A stretch of 64,000 bases of DNA. It comes from Acinetobacter sp. YWS30-1. GTDB taxonomy: Bacteria; Pseudomonadota; Gammaproteobacteria; Pseudomonadales; Moraxellaceae. The position numbers and the translations under genes were made by a program. Shown one piece after another: positions 51,275 to 61,254 of the stretch. Under the pieces are notes generated by a model. It did not search any database. It was not told the origin of the DNA and worked only from the letters and a program-made list of their open reading frames with translations. The stretch lies in assembly GCF_033558715.1 (NCBI RefSeq), contig NZ_CP114606.1:558001-622000 (forward strand), in the 5' to 3' direction. The stretch's first letter is position 1; the number at the start of each line of letters is the position of its first letter.

Positions 51275-53386
51275 TTAAGCAGCTTTTTCTACGAGAGTTA
51301 GGATGTCATAGGTCGCGACCAGTTCATTGCGCTGGTTTTTCACCTTGATGTCCCAGACCACGACACCATGCGGTCTCTGCTCATCACGCAGCGGTTTTGG
51401 GGTTTTCTGCTTGCAGGTCAGTTCTACCTGAATGGTATCACCAATTTTCACCGGTTCTACGAAGCGCAGGTTGTCCATGCCATAGTTGGCAATAACTGGA
51501 CCTGGAGCAGCATCAACAAACAAGCCGGCAGCGGCAGAGACAATGAAGTAACCATGTGCGACGCGTTCACCGAACAAGGATTCCGCAGCCGCAATCTTAT
51601 CCATATGTGCATAGAAGTAATCTCCACTTAAACCACCAAAGTTGACAATATCAGCTTCAGTAATGGTACGGCGTGCAGTCAGCAGGCGTTCACCGATCCG
51701 CAGTTCATCAAAGGATTTCTTGAATGGATGCACGCGGTCTTCAAATACCTCCGCACCCGCGGTCCAGCTATGACCAACCTGAGTCAGCACATTTGGTGAG
51801 CCTTGAATAGCAGTACGCTGCATATAGTGTTTCACTGCACGCAGACCACCGAGTTCCTCACCACCGCCAGCACGCCCCGGACCACCATGCACTAACAATG
51901 GCAGTGGTGAACCATGACCGGTACTTTCCTTAGCGCTTTCACGATCCAGAATATGCACACGACCATGCCAAGGCGCGATCTTGCTGAGTAGCTGTTCAAT
52001 ATTTTCATCATGGTTACGCACGATTGAAGCGACCAGACTGCCTTCACCACGAGCTACTAATGTTGCCAGTTGTGGTAGGTCACTATAGGGCATCAATGTA
52101 ACCACTGGGCCAAAGGCTTCGATATTATGAATCTGTTGGGCCTGTACCGGATCTTTACATAACAATACTGTTGGTGGATAGAAAGCAGATTTTTCCGGAT
52201 GTGCGACCTGGATGGCAAAGTCCTGGCGCAGGTGGCTACCTATGATGATTTCAGCTTCCTGTGCCAGCTGTTCTACCTTGGCAGCAACATCATGCTTCTG
52301 TTTAACGCTGGCCAGAGCACCCATGGTTACGCCGTCCTGTGCAGGATCACCGATGACTACTTTCTGTAATTTTTCAGTCAGGCGTTGCTGTACGGTATCG
52401 AGCAATGCTGCTGGCACAAAGGCACGACGAATTGCAGTACATTTTTGGCCGGCCTTGGTTGTCATTTCACGGAAGACTTCACGCACAAACAGGTCAATGG
52501 TTTCATCGTTGGCTTGCTGGGTCAGAATGGCGCTGTTCACCGAGTCGGCTTCCATGCTGAATGGAATAGAGTGGGCATTCAGGTGTGGATGAGCACGCAG
52601 TTTCTGGCCGGTAGCAGCCGAACCTGTGAAAGTAACGGTATCCTGTGCATTCAGGTGATCAAACAGGTCATAAGTCTGTCCGCAGATCAGCTGCAGAGCA
52701 CCTTCTGGTAGTAAATTGCTGGCTAAAATGTCTTTAACGACTGTATGTGTCAGTTCTGCACCTTCTGTTGCTGGCTTGACAATACAAGGTACGCCGGCTA
52801 GTAGAGTAGGTGCAATTTTTTCTAGCATGCCCCAGATCGGGAAGTTAAAGGCATTAATATGCACTGCTACACCAGCTTTTGGGCTCAGGATATGTTTGGC
52901 ACCAAAGCTACCCTGTTTGGATAGTGGAATCCAGGCATCTTCCACCAGTGCCGTTTCATCGCTGAGTTCACGGCGAACCAGACTTGAATAGGCAAACAGG
53001 GTGCCAATCCCACCTTCAATATCAATCCAGGCATCTTTGCGGGTACAGCCAGTTGCGGCTGCCAAGCGGTAATAATCTTCCTTACGTTCCAGTAAATATT
53101 GTGCCACCTGTTTCAGGGCGTTGGCACGCTGGTGGAAGGTCCAGTGGGCAATGGCAGCACCTTTCTGTTTGGCATATTGCATTACGTTATGCATGTCGAT
53201 GCCGTGGCTACTGACTTGGTAAATCGCTTCACCGCTAATGGCGTGATAAACCGTACGCAAGTCATTTTGTGCGCTATGTTCACCACCTAAAACCAGTGAA
53301 CTCAATACTTTAACTTTAGCTGAGTAATTCGCCTGTGTGTCGTCCTGAAGATCCGTGCTCTGGGTTGTGCTGTCCAGTTCCAACAT
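51275..53386 (-). CDS. paaZ: PaaZ, oxepin-CoA hydrolase / 3-oxo-5,6-dehydrosuberyl-CoA semialdehyde dehydrogenase
   Basis: 703 aa from ATG 53386, with GGAG 8 bases upstream. A bifunctional ring-cleavage enzyme. The N-terminal aldehyde dehydrogenase (about 1-530) has catalytic Cys316 in AGQKCTAIRR and Glu279 in FSMEADS. The C-terminal MaoC-type hydratase (about 550-703) has the Asp/His motif GDYFYAHMD. It opens oxepin-CoA and oxidises the resulting aldehyde. It is transcribed away from paaA across a 262-bp divergent promoter region. Confidence 0.96.
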   Translation of the reverse strand: MLELDSTTQSTDLQDDTQANYSAKVKVLSSLVLGGEHSAQNDLRTVYHAISGEAIYQVSSHGIDMHNVMQYAKQKGAAIAHWTFHQRANALKQVAQYLLERKEDYYRLAAATGCTRKDAWIDIEGGIGTLFAYSSLVRRELSDETALVEDAWIPLSKQGSFGAKHILSPKAGVAVHINAFNFPIWGMLEKIAPTLLAGVPCIVKPATEGAELTHTVVKDILASNLLPEGALQLICGQTYDLFDHLNAQDTVTFTGSAATGQKLRAHPHLNAHSIPFSMEADSVNSAILTQQANDETIDLFVREVFREMTTKAGQKCTAIRRAFVPAALLDTVQQRLTEKLQKVVIGDPAQDGVTMGALASVKQKHDVAAKVEQLAQEAEIIIGSHLRQDFAIQVAHPEKSAFYPPTVLLCKDPVQAQQIHNIEAFGPVVTLMPYSDLPQLATLVARGEGSLVASIVRNHDENIEQLLSKIAPWHGRVHILDRESAKESTGHGSPLPLLVHGGPGRAGGGEELGGLRAVKHYMQRTAIQGSPNVLTQVGHSWTAGAEVFEDRVHPFKKSFDELRIGERLLTARRTITEADIVNFGGLSGDYFYAHMDKIAAAESLFGERVAHGYFIVSAAAGLFVDAAPGPVIANYGMDNLRFVEPVKIGDTIQVELTCKQKTPKPLRDEQRPHGVVVWDIKVKNQRNELVATYDILTLVEKAA

Positions 53387-53648
53387 TGTATAACTCCATT
53401 TATGATACGTTGTTGAGTTTATTTTTACTTTTGATGTTTCATAAATTGCAATCAAAAAGCTTAAATGTCAATCATAATCCGCAAACAAAAAAGTAACTTT
53501 GATGTAATTAAAAATTTAAAAACAATAAAAACAATAGCTTAATAGAAAATGCTTTTAAAAAATATATGATACTTAAAAAATAGTATTGATTTTATATTTG
53601 TATCGTTTTAATTTGATTGTATCAGCACTTGGGATAAGTGAGACAAAC
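53387..53648. promoter_or_regulatory. paaZ-paaA divergent control region with TGATAC motifs
   Basis: It contains TGATAC at 53403-53408 and 53567-53572, its inverse GTATCA at 53619-53624, and a one-base variant GTATCG at 53600-53605. The same motif recurs upstream of the MFS gene and of paaJ. It is a candidate operator for the PaaX repressor encoded downstream; which protein binds it is inferred. Confidence 0.55.
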
Positions 53649-54593
53649 ATGAATAAGCAACAACAAACATTCGATCAGAAGATAGAGCAGGACATTTCGA
53701 TTGAAGCGAAGGACTGGATGCCGGATGCCTATAGAAAGACCCTGATCCGCCAGATTGGCCAGCATGGACATTCAGAAGTGATTGGCATGCTGCCAGAAGG
53801 TAACTGGATTACCCGCGCACCGACTTTGAAACGTAAAGCGGTATTGCTGGCTAAAGTACAAGATGAAGCAGGGCATGGCCTATACCTCTACAGTGCAGCA
53901 GAAACGCTTGGTGCAGACCGTGATGACATGATGGAAAAGCTGATTGCTGGCCGCATGAAATATTCATCCATTTTTAACTATCCAACCCTGACCTGGGCAG
54001 ATGTTGCTGCGATTGGCTGGCTGGTAGATGGGGCGGCAATCGTCAATCAGGTGGCGTTGTGTCGTACTTCTTATGGTCCTTATGCACGTGCCATGGTACG
54101 TATCTGTAAAGAAGAAAGTTTCCACCAGCGTCAAGGCTTTGAGGCCATGATGCAACTGGCACAAGGTACGCCAGAACAGAAACAGATGGCACAGGATGCA
54201 GTGAACCGTTTCTGGTGGCCGGCACTGATGATGTTTGGTCCAAGTGACGACAATTCTCCAAACAGTGCACAAAGCATGCAGTGGAAAATCAAATTATTCA
54301 GTAATGATGCATTGCGTCAGAAATTTGTCGACAACACTGTGCCGCAAGTATTGCAGCTTGGCCTGACTGTGCCGGACCCAGACCTGAAATTCAATGAAGA
54401 AACTGGCCACTATGAATTTGGTCAGGTGAACTGGGATGAGTTCTTCGATGTGCTGGCAGGTAAAGGTCCATGTAACCATGAACGTATCGAAGCGCGTCGC
54501 AAGGCTTGGGAAGACGGCAAATGGGTGCGTGAATCAGCAGCAGTTTATGCCAGCAAGCAACAGCAGCAGTCAGATCAACGAAAAATCGCTTAA
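53649..54593 (+). CDS. paaA: PaaA, ring-1,2-phenylacetyl-CoA epoxidase catalytic subunit
   Basis: 314 aa from ATG 53649 ([11 protein letters not shown]). A di-iron oxygenase subunit that, with PaaB, C and E, epoxidises the ring of phenylacetyl-CoA. Iron-ligand regions are visible: KVQDEAGHG and [15 protein letters not shown] (ExxH pairs). First gene of the paaABCDE run. Confidence 0.96.
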   Translation: MNKQQQTFDQKIEQDISIEAKDWMPDAYRKTLIRQIGQHGHSEVIGMLPEGNWITRAPTLKRKAVLLAKVQDEAGHGLYLYSAAETLGADRDDMMEKLIAGRMKYSSIFNYPTLTWADVAAIGWLVDGAAIVNQVALCRTSYGPYARAMVRICKEESFHQRQGFEAMMQLAQGTPEQKQMAQDAVNRFWWPALMMFGPSDDNSPNSAQSMQWKIKLFSNDALRQKFVDNTVPQVLQLGLTVPDPDLKFNEETGHYEFGQVNWDEFFDVLAGKGPCNHERIEARRKAWEDGKWVRESAAVYASKQQQQSDQRKIA

Positions 54594-54621
54594 GGCAACG
54601 GAATAGCACAAGGATATGCAA

Positions 54622-54909
54622 ATGAACAAGAATAACTGGTCTTTATACGAAGTATTTATTCGCAGCAAACAGGGTCTGAGCCACCGTCATGTCGGCAGCC
54701 TGCGCGCCCCTGATGATGAAATTGCCCTGCAAAATGCCCGTGACGTCTATACCCGTCGCAATGAAGGTGTAAGTATCTGGGTCGTGAAATCTGAACTGAT
54801 TACCTCATCTCAACCAGATGAAAAATCGGAGTTTTTTGATCCTTCATTGAACAAGGTCTACCGTCATCCGACCTTCTATCACATTCCAGATGGCATCGAA
54901 CACATGTAA
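54622..54909 (+). CDS. paaB: PaaB, phenylacetyl-CoA epoxidase subunit
   Basis: 95 aa from ATG 54622, 7 bases after AAGGA; ATG 54616 is too close to that site. A small structural subunit that bridges PaaAC heterodimers. Typical sequence WSLYEVFIRSKQGLSHRHVGSL and the NARDVYTRRNEGVSIWVV segment. Confidence 0.95.
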   Translation: MNKNNWSLYEVFIRSKQGLSHRHVGSLRAPDDEIALQNARDVYTRRNEGVSIWVVKSELITSSQPDEKSEFFDPSLNKVYRHPTFYHIPDGIEHM

Positions 54910-54925
54910 GGTGGAGGGCAGAGTA

Positions 54926-55681
54926 ATGACGAATCAGGTATTGGCACAATTTTTACTGCATGTTGGCGACAGCCAGCTCATCCTTTCACACCGTCTGGCG
55001 GAATGGTGCGGTCACGCACCGGAGCTGGAGCTGGATATTGCACTGGCAAATATCGGCCTAGACTTACTGGGTCAGGCACGTACAGCACTGAGTCTCGCCG
55101 GTGAAATTGAAGGGCAAGGTCGTGATGAAGATAAACTGGCTTATTTTCGTACCGAGCGTGAATACCGCAATTTGCTGTTGAGTGAACAGCCAAATGGTGA
55201 CTTTGGTCAAACCATCGTACGTCAGTGGTTGATGGATCATTACCATGCTTTGCTGTTTGCAGCACTCAGCAATAGCAAGAATGAAGACATTTCTTCATTC
55301 GCCATCAAGTCGCTGAAAGAGGTGAAATACCATTTGCGTTTTTCAACCTCATGGATGGAACGTCTGAGCTTAGGTACTGCAGAAGCACATGAAAAGATCC
55401 AGAATGGTCTGAACCAGCTATGGCGCTTTACTGAAGAGCTGTTCAGCCTGACTGCAGATGAACGTCAGCTGGTTGATGCTCACCTGATTCCGGATCTGGA
55501 ACTGCTGAAACCGAAATGGTTGGAAACTATATCTGCTGAGTTGCAACGTTTTGAACTGAGCTTGCCAGAAAGTGGTGCTTACCGTAGTGGCGCCAAGCAG
55601 GGACTACATACCGAACATCTGGGTTATGTACTGGCGGAACTGCAATATATGCAGCGCAGCTATCCAGGCATGAACTGGTAA
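54926..55681 (+). CDS. paaC: PaaC, phenylacetyl-CoA epoxidase structural subunit
   Basis: 251 aa from ATG 54926, with GGAGG 10 bases upstream. Ferritin-like fold paired with PaaA; the iron-site residues are degenerate in this subunit. Conserved SLKEVKYHLRFSTSW and the C-terminal GLHTEHLGYVLAELQ are seen. Confidence 0.95.
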   Translation: MTNQVLAQFLLHVGDSQLILSHRLAEWCGHAPELELDIALANIGLDLLGQARTALSLAGEIEGQGRDEDKLAYFRTEREYRNLLLSEQPNGDFGQTIVRQWLMDHYHALLFAALSNSKNEDISSFAIKSLKEVKYHLRFSTSWMERLSLGTAEAHEKIQNGLNQLWRFTEELFSLTADERQLVDAHLIPDLELLKPKWLETISAELQRFELSLPESGAYRSGAKQGLHTEHLGYVLAELQYMQRSYPGMNW

Positions 55682-55709
55682 ATCCAGCACATCACAGGGA
55701 GTGAGTGGC

Positions 55710-56210
55710 ATGAATTTGATTAGACATGTAGAAGATCAATGCTGGGAGGTCCTGGCACAGGTTTCCGATCCGGAAATTCCAGTCCTGTCAGTCCTTGACC
55801 TGGGCATGATTCGTGGAGTGGAGATCAACCCACAGGATGAAATCGTGGTTCGATTGACCCCCACTTATAGTGGCTGTCCGGCAACCGATCTGCTCAAGGC
55901 GGAAATCACCCAGGCATTTGCAGCACATGAGCTGACGCCGGTCAAAGTCGTGGTCGATCTGTCAGAAGCATGGACCACTGACTGGATGAGTGAGGAAGGT
56001 AAACATAAATTGCAGCAATACGGTATTGCTCCACCTAAAGGTGAATCGAATAGCTGCGGCACTCATGTTGCACTCAGTGATGGTATCCAGTGTCCACATT
56101 GCCATAGCCATCACACCCGATTACTCAGTGAATTCAGTTCAACCGCTTGCAAGGCGCTGTACAAATGTCAGGAATGCCTGGAGCCGTTTGACTATTTTAA
56201 ATGTATTTAA
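55710..56210 (+). CDS. paaD: PaaD, Fe-S assembly factor for the epoxidase
   Basis: 166 aa from ATG 55710, with AGGGAG upstream. An N-terminal MIP18/DUF59 domain (SDPEIPVLSVLDLGMIRGVEI) and a C-terminal zinc ribbon (CPHCHSHHTRLL ... CQECLEPFDYFKC). It is thought to mature the metal centre of the complex, by analogy with SufT-type proteins. Confidence 0.94.
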   Translation: MNLIRHVEDQCWEVLAQVSDPEIPVLSVLDLGMIRGVEINPQDEIVVRLTPTYSGCPATDLLKAEITQAFAAHELTPVKVVVDLSEAWTTDWMSEEGKHKLQQYGIAPPKGESNSCGTHVALSDGIQCPHCHSHHTRLLSEFSSTACKALYKCQECLEPFDYFKCI

Positions 56211-56274
56211 GGGCTTAAGCGCACAAGCCATAACAATAAAGCGTGAGATCGCCACAGCTTAGAAGGATTTTGAA

Positions 56275-57333
56275 ATGAGCCAGTTTATTCCGTTAACCAT
56301 TAAATCGATTCAGCCTCAGACTGAACAGGCAATTTGCATTGCTTTTGAACTGAGTCCAGAACATGCCGATAGTTTTCAATATCAGCCGGGCCAACACCTG
56401 ACCATCCGTCATATGACAGGACAGGAAGAATTGCGCCGTTGCTATTCGATCTGTAGCGATAGTGATGAAGACATGAGTATTGCGATCAAGAAAATTGATC
56501 AGGGCCAGTTCTCGACCTGGGCCAATGAAAATCTGAAAGTCGGCGATGTACTGGAAGTGATGCCACCACAAGGTGTGTTTTTCCAGAAAGCGGCCAAGAC
56601 TGGTGGTAAACATTATCTGGGTTTTGCTGCAGGTAGTGGCATTACACCAATTTTGTCTATTGTCAAAGCAGTGTTGAGCCGTAAGCAAGATGCCACTTTT
56701 ACACTGGTTTATGGTAACCGTTCCTGGAAACAGACCATGTTCTCTGAACAGATCATGGATCTGAAAGACCGTTTTAAAGAGCGTTTGCAACTGATCAATA
56801 TTTTCTCGCGTGAGCTAAATGACAGCGAGATTTTCAATGGTCGTATTGATGAAGAAAAATTGCAGCAGTTGTTCCAGGCAGGCCTGATTCCAGCAGAAAC
56901 CGATCACTGCTTTGCCTGTGGCCCTGAAGAAATGATGAATGCAGTAGAAACCGTTTTGCCAACCCTTGGGATCGAACGCAGCAAAATTCACACCGAACGC
57001 TTTAATACCGGTACTGCACCAAAAGCCTCTACACAGCAGAGCGAAAGCCGTACCGAGGAAAAGGTCAACATCATTCTGGATGGTCGTGAGCTGATCATCG
57101 AAGTGTCCAAACAGGATGACAGCATTCTGGATGCGGCTTTACGTGCTGGTGCAGATCTGCCATATGCCTGCAAGGGCGGGGTATGCGCAACCTGTAAATG
57201 TAAGGTGCTGCAAGGTGAAGTGGAAATGGCAATCAACTATAGCCTGGAAGAAGAAGAAATCCAGAAAGGTTATGTGCTGAGCTGTCAGGCGCGTCCAACC
57301 ACTCGAAATGTTCGTCTCAGTTTCGACGAGTAA
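56275..57333 (+). CDS. paaE: PaaE, phenylacetyl-CoA epoxidase reductase subunit
   Basis: 352 aa. A ferredoxin-NADP reductase-like module (FAD: RRCYSICSD; NADPH: AAGSGITPILSIVK) is followed by a C-terminal plant-type 2Fe-2S ferredoxin with CKGGVCATCKCKV and the last Cys in VLSCQAR. It passes electrons from NADPH to PaaA. Confidence 0.95.
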   Translation: MSQFIPLTIKSIQPQTEQAICIAFELSPEHADSFQYQPGQHLTIRHMTGQEELRRCYSICSDSDEDMSIAIKKIDQGQFSTWANENLKVGDVLEVMPPQGVFFQKAAKTGGKHYLGFAAGSGITPILSIVKAVLSRKQDATFTLVYGNRSWKQTMFSEQIMDLKDRFKERLQLINIFSRELNDSEIFNGRIDEEKLQQLFQAGLIPAETDHCFACGPEEMMNAVETVLPTLGIERSKIHTERFNTGTAPKASTQQSESRTEEKVNIILDGRELIIEVSKQDDSILDAALRAGADLPYACKGGVCATCKCKVLQGEVEMAINYSLEEEEIQKGYVLSCQARPTTRNVRLSFDE

Positions 57334-57397
57334 AGATTTTAAATTAAGCACCATGCAGATAAATGCATGAACGAAATAGAAACTTAAAAGGTGTGTA

Positions 57398-58189
57398 ATG
57401 GATTACCAAACAATTATTGTTGAAGAAAAAAATGCAGTGGGCTACCTGACTTTTAATCGTCCTAAACAGCTCAACAGTTTTAATGAAACCATGCATCAGG
57501 AAGTATCTTCTGTCGTAAAACGCTGGGCGCAAGATTCAGCAATTCGCGCAGTGGTGATTTCTGCAGAAGGTCGTGGTTTCTGCGCTGGTCAGGACCTGAA
57601 CGACCGTGTAGTAGATCCAAATGCTGATGCTCCAGATTTAGGTTTATCCATTGAAAAATACTACAACCCGCTGATTAAACTGATTACTGAAATGCCAAAA
57701 CCGGTGATCTGTGCCGTAAATGGTGTAGCAGCGGGTGCAGGTGCCAATATTGCTCTGGCTTGTGACATCGTGGTAGCAGCGAAATCTGCTTCATTTATTC
57801 AGGCCTTCTGCCGTCTCGGTCTGGTGCCAGATTCAGGGGGTACCTGGTTCCTACCACGCCTGGTTGGCCGTGCCCAAGCGATGGGTCTGGCGATGCTGGG
57901 TGACAAAATCTCGGCTGAACATGCGCTACAACTCGGCATGATCTGGCAGGTAGTTGAAGATGATCAGTTAAAAGCAGAAGCTGAAAAAATGGCTGAACAT
58001 CTGGCGACTCAGCCGACTTATGGTCTATCCCTGATCAAGAAAGCGATACATGCCGCTGCAGACAATAATCTGGATGAGCAACTGATTCTGGAGCGGGATC
58101 TGCAACGTCTGGCAGGCCGTTCTAATGATTATCGTGAGGGCGTTCAGGCCTTTATGCAAAAACGCACACCACAATATAAGGGCTGCTAA
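57398..58189 (+). CDS. paaG: PaaG, 1,2-epoxyphenylacetyl-CoA isomerase
   Basis: 263 aa crotonase-fold protein. It turns the epoxide into oxepin-CoA. The oxyanion-hole segments GRGFCAGQDL and NGVAAGAGANIALACD and the acid-residue region LVPDSGGTWFLPRLVGRAQAM match PaaG better than the paaF hydratase, and the length fits. It follows paaE directly, where other Acinetobacter clusters have both paaF and paaG. Confidence 0.85.
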   Translation: MDYQTIIVEEKNAVGYLTFNRPKQLNSFNETMHQEVSSVVKRWAQDSAIRAVVISAEGRGFCAGQDLNDRVVDPNADAPDLGLSIEKYYNPLIKLITEMPKPVICAVNGVAAGAGANIALACDIVVAAKSASFIQAFCRLGLVPDSGGTWFLPRLVGRAQAMGLAMLGDKISAEHALQLGMIWQVVEDDQLKAEAEKMAEHLATQPTYGLSLIKKAIHAAADNNLDEQLILERDLQRLAGRSNDYREGVQAFMQKRTPQYKGC

Positions 58190-58628
58190 ATCTGCCGGAG
58201 ATGGATTTGACTCGGCTCAAAGTTGTGCGATTTTTTCCTTTCAGTTGTCGCTTAGCCACTTGGTCGAGTTGAATTATTCCTGACAGGTATGAATATGATA
58301 CCTATTTGATCTGATGGTTAGCTAGGTCCTATGTTATATGTTGTATTACTCTGATAGTAAATGAAATCTGAAAACATGGGTTTACGTAATATTTTTCTAA
58401 TCAAGCTATTGATATGTAATTTGTTTTTTATTTTATTTATTCAGATAAATGATTCGGGTGAGTAAATAGAATTTAATATGACACAAATTTACAAATCTTA
58501 AAAAATATGTATCGTATTTTTGGTGAAGAGTGATACAACCTGGTATATATTGAACTAAGCAGACAGCGCTAGGACAGGCGCAACAAGTATCGCCAACACA
58601 GTTACGTGTGGCGGGCTAAGGAATAAAA
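58190..58628. promoter_or_regulatory. Noncoding gap with paaJ promoter region and TGATAC motifs
   Basis: 439 bp, AT-rich, no reading frame with paaF or paaH similarity. TGATAC at 58296-58301 and 58531-58536 and a variant GTATCG at 58509-58514; the last two form an inverted pair spaced 16 bp (GTATCG...TGATAC). The paaJKXY genes therefore probably have their own promoter under the same control as paaA. Confidence 0.55.
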
Positions 58629-59843
58629 ATGATGGAACATGTTTATATTTTTGACGGTATTCGTACCCCAATTGGTCGTTACGCAGGTGGTTTGAGCAGT
58701 ATTCGCGCCGATGACCTTGCTGCTTTACCGATCCAGTATTTAAAACAGCAGCATCCTAACCTGCCATGGGCAGAAGTTGATGAAGTGATTTTAGGCTGTG
58801 CCAATCAGGCCGGTGAAGATAATCGTAATGTCGCGCGTATGGCAGCACTTTTAGCGGGCCTGCCGGAAAGCGTACCTGCTATTACTGTAAATCGTCTCTG
58901 TGCTTCCGGTCTGGATGCGGTCGGCCTGGCAGCACGTGCAATTAAATCGGGTGAAGCGCAATTTGTAGTGGCCGGTGGGGTAGAATCCATGAGCCGTGCG
59001 CCATTTGTACAATCCAAGCCAACCACAGCATTTAGCCGTACTCCGGAAATTTATGACACCACCATTGGCTGGCGTTTTATCAATCCAAAATTCAAGGCAG
59101 GTTTCGGCGTAGATAGCATGCCGGAAACGGCAGAAAACGTAGCTGAAAAATATCAGATTAATCGTGAAGATCAGGATCTGTTTGCTTATCACAGTCAGCA
59201 AAAAACTGCACAGGCACAGCAGAATGGCATTTTTCAGGCAGAAATCCTGCCAGTAGAAATCAAAGGTGCTAAAGGTTCTACTCAGGTGATTACTGAAGAT
59301 GAGCATCCACGTGCCGATACTACTTTAGAAAAGTTATCTTCTTTAAAAGCACCATTTCGAAAGGAAGGTGGTTCGGTAACTGCGGGTAATGCGTCTGGTG
59401 TCAATGACGGTGCAGCCTGTGTGCTACTGGGTAATAAATATTTCGCAGAACAATATGGACTGAAACCGCTAGTACGGGTGGTAGGAATTGCCAGTGCAGG
59501 TGTAGAGCCACGCTATATGGGGATTGGACCAGTACCAGCGATACAGAAAGTATTAAAACAGACAAACTTAAGTCTGGAACAGATGGATGTGATCGAACTG
59601 AATGAAGCCTTTGCCGCACAGGCACTTGCAGTGCTACGTGAGCTAGGCCTTCAGGATGATGATCCACGAGTCAATCCAAACGGGGGTGCTATTGCCCTTG
59701 GCCATCCACTCGGAATGAGCGGTACACGACTCGTGATTACTGCCATGAAAGAATTACAGCGCAAGCAAGGAAAATATGCCCTTTGTACCATGTGTGTCGG
59801 TGTTGGACAGGGTGTCGCACTGATTCTGGAAAATGTGGCTTAA
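58629..59843 (+). CDS. paaJ: PaaJ/PcaF, 3-oxoadipyl-CoA thiolase
   Basis: 404 aa; AAGGA precedes ATG 58629 (ATG 58632 also possible). It cleaves 3-oxo-5,6-dehydrosuberyl-CoA and 3-oxoadipyl-CoA to shorter acyl-CoA and acetyl-CoA. Active-site Cys in [11 protein letters not shown], His in [14 protein letters not shown], second Cys in [10 protein letters not shown]. Nearly identical thiolases occur in protocatechuate operons, but the location argues for PaaJ. Confidence 0.93.
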   Translation: MMEHVYIFDGIRTPIGRYAGGLSSIRADDLAALPIQYLKQQHPNLPWAEVDEVILGCANQAGEDNRNVARMAALLAGLPESVPAITVNRLCASGLDAVGLAARAIKSGEAQFVVAGGVESMSRAPFVQSKPTTAFSRTPEIYDTTIGWRFINPKFKAGFGVDSMPETAENVAEKYQINREDQDLFAYHSQQKTAQAQQNGIFQAEILPVEIKGAKGSTQVITEDEHPRADTTLEKLSSLKAPFRKEGGSVTAGNASGVNDGAACVLLGNKYFAEQYGLKPLVRVVGIASAGVEPRYMGIGPVPAIQKVLKQTNLSLEQMDVIELNEAFAAQALAVLRELGLQDDDPRVNPNGGAIALGHPLGMSGTRLVITAMKELQRKQGKYALCTMCVGVGQGVALILENVA

Positions 59844-59901
59844 GGACTGAATCAAAAGAGAAATCATCAGCAGTCAGGATGACTGCAGCAGGAGCAAGAA
59901 T

Positions 59902-61194
59902 ATGAATAACAATGCAATGGAACAGATTGAAACCGCTTCAGTAGATGAATTACGTAGCCTGCAATTGGAACGTATGAAAAAAATGCTGCAGCATGCCTAT
60001 CAGAACAGTACGGTTTACAAGAAAAAGTTTGATGAAGCCGGTGTGCATCCGGATGATCTGAAATCACTGGAAGACCTGGCAAAATTCCCCTTTACCACCA
60101 AGCAGGATCTGCGCGAAAACTATCCATTTGGCATGTTTGCTGTGCCTCAGGAGCAGATTGTCCGTGTACATGCTTCTTCAGGAACCACAGGTCAGCCTAC
60201 TGTAGTCGGTTATACCCAGAATGACATTAATACTTGGTCAGATGTGGTGGCACGCTCGTTACGTGCAGCCGGACTCAGCAGTAAAGATACGATTCAGGTA
60301 TCTTATGGTTACGGCTTGTTTACTGGTGGCCTAGGTGCACATTATGGCGTAGAACGTCTGGGTGCCACCGTAATTCCAATGTCAGGTGGCCAGACCGACA
60401 AGCAGGCACAGCTGATTCATGATTTCAAGCCAACAGCTTTAATGGTCACGCCATCTTATTGTCTGAACATTATTGAGTGTCTGGAGAAAAAATTCGGGAC
60501 TGCCAAGGACTGTTCCATCAAGACCGGGATCTTTGGTGCGGAACCTTGGACCAATGAAATGCGCCGTGAAATCGAAGAACGTCTGGGTATTGATGCACTG
60601 GATATTTATGGCCTGTCTGAAGTGATGGGGCCAGGTGTGGCGATGGAATGTCTGGAATCCAAAGATGGACCTACCATCTGGGAAGACCACTTCTATCCTG
60701 AAATTATCCATCCGGAAACTGGTGAAGTATTATCTGATGGTGAATTAGGTGAACTGGTATTTACCACTATTACCAAAGAAGGTATGCCAGTGATTCGTTA
60801 CCGTACCCGTGATCTGACACGCTTATTGCCAGGTACAGCACGTACCATGCGTCGTATGGACAAGATTGTCGGTCGCAGTGATGACATGATGATTATTCGT
60901 GGTGTGAATGTGTTCCCATCACAAATTGAAGAGCAAATCCTGCATATTCCGCAGCTTATTCCAAATTATCAGATTCAGATTTGTAAACAGGGTCACCTGG
61001 ATACATTGCATATTCGTACCGAAATGCGTAAAGATAATGCTATAAATATGACACACCAATTGGCAAATCAGCTGAAAGTACAAATCAAGACCATGGTCGG
61101 GATTAGTGTCAGTGTGGAAGTTTTACCGGAAGGTAGCTTGCCACGCTCTGAAGGTAAGGCTCAGCGGGTGTTTGATATCCGAAAGTCCGCTTAA
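59902..61194 (+). CDS. paaK: PaaK, phenylacetate-CoA ligase
   Basis: 430 aa. It activates phenylacetate to its CoA thioester, the entry step of the pathway. The AMP-binding P-loop HASSGTTGQPTVVGYT and YGLSEVMGPGVAMEC are visible. It lies 58 bp after paaJ. An intergenic hairpin separates it from paaX. Confidence 0.96.
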   Translation: MNNNAMEQIETASVDELRSLQLERMKKMLQHAYQNSTVYKKKFDEAGVHPDDLKSLEDLAKFPFTTKQDLRENYPFGMFAVPQEQIVRVHASSGTTGQPTVVGYTQNDINTWSDVVARSLRAAGLSSKDTIQVSYGYGLFTGGLGAHYGVERLGATVIPMSGGQTDKQAQLIHDFKPTALMVTPSYCLNIIECLEKKFGTAKDCSIKTGIFGAEPWTNEMRREIEERLGIDALDIYGLSEVMGPGVAMECLESKDGPTIWEDHFYPEIIHPETGEVLSDGELGELVFTTITKEGMPVIRYRTRDLTRLLPGTARTMRRMDKIVGRSDDMMIIRGVNVFPSQIEEQILHIPQLIPNYQIQICKQGHLDTLHIRTEMRKDNAINMTHQLANQLKVQIKTMVGISVSVEVLPEGSLPRSEGKAQRVFDIRKSA

Positions 61195-61202
61195 ATACGT
61201 CT

Positions 61203-61228
61203 GGATGACAGGCTCAGGTCTGTCATCC
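61203..61228 (+). other. Hairpin in the paaK-paaX spacer
   Basis: Perfect 9-bp stem GGATGACAG/CTGTCATCC (61203-61211 with 61220-61228) with no T run, so probably not a terminator; it may stabilise or process the transcript. Confidence 0.6.
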
Positions 61229-61254
61229 GGCTTTAACAAGGTAAATTGAACGTA

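Noticed and set aside
58190..58628. Remnant of paaF or paaH in the paaG-paaJ gap
   Set aside because: No frame gives crotonase or dehydrogenase motifs; only short unrelated frames are seen.
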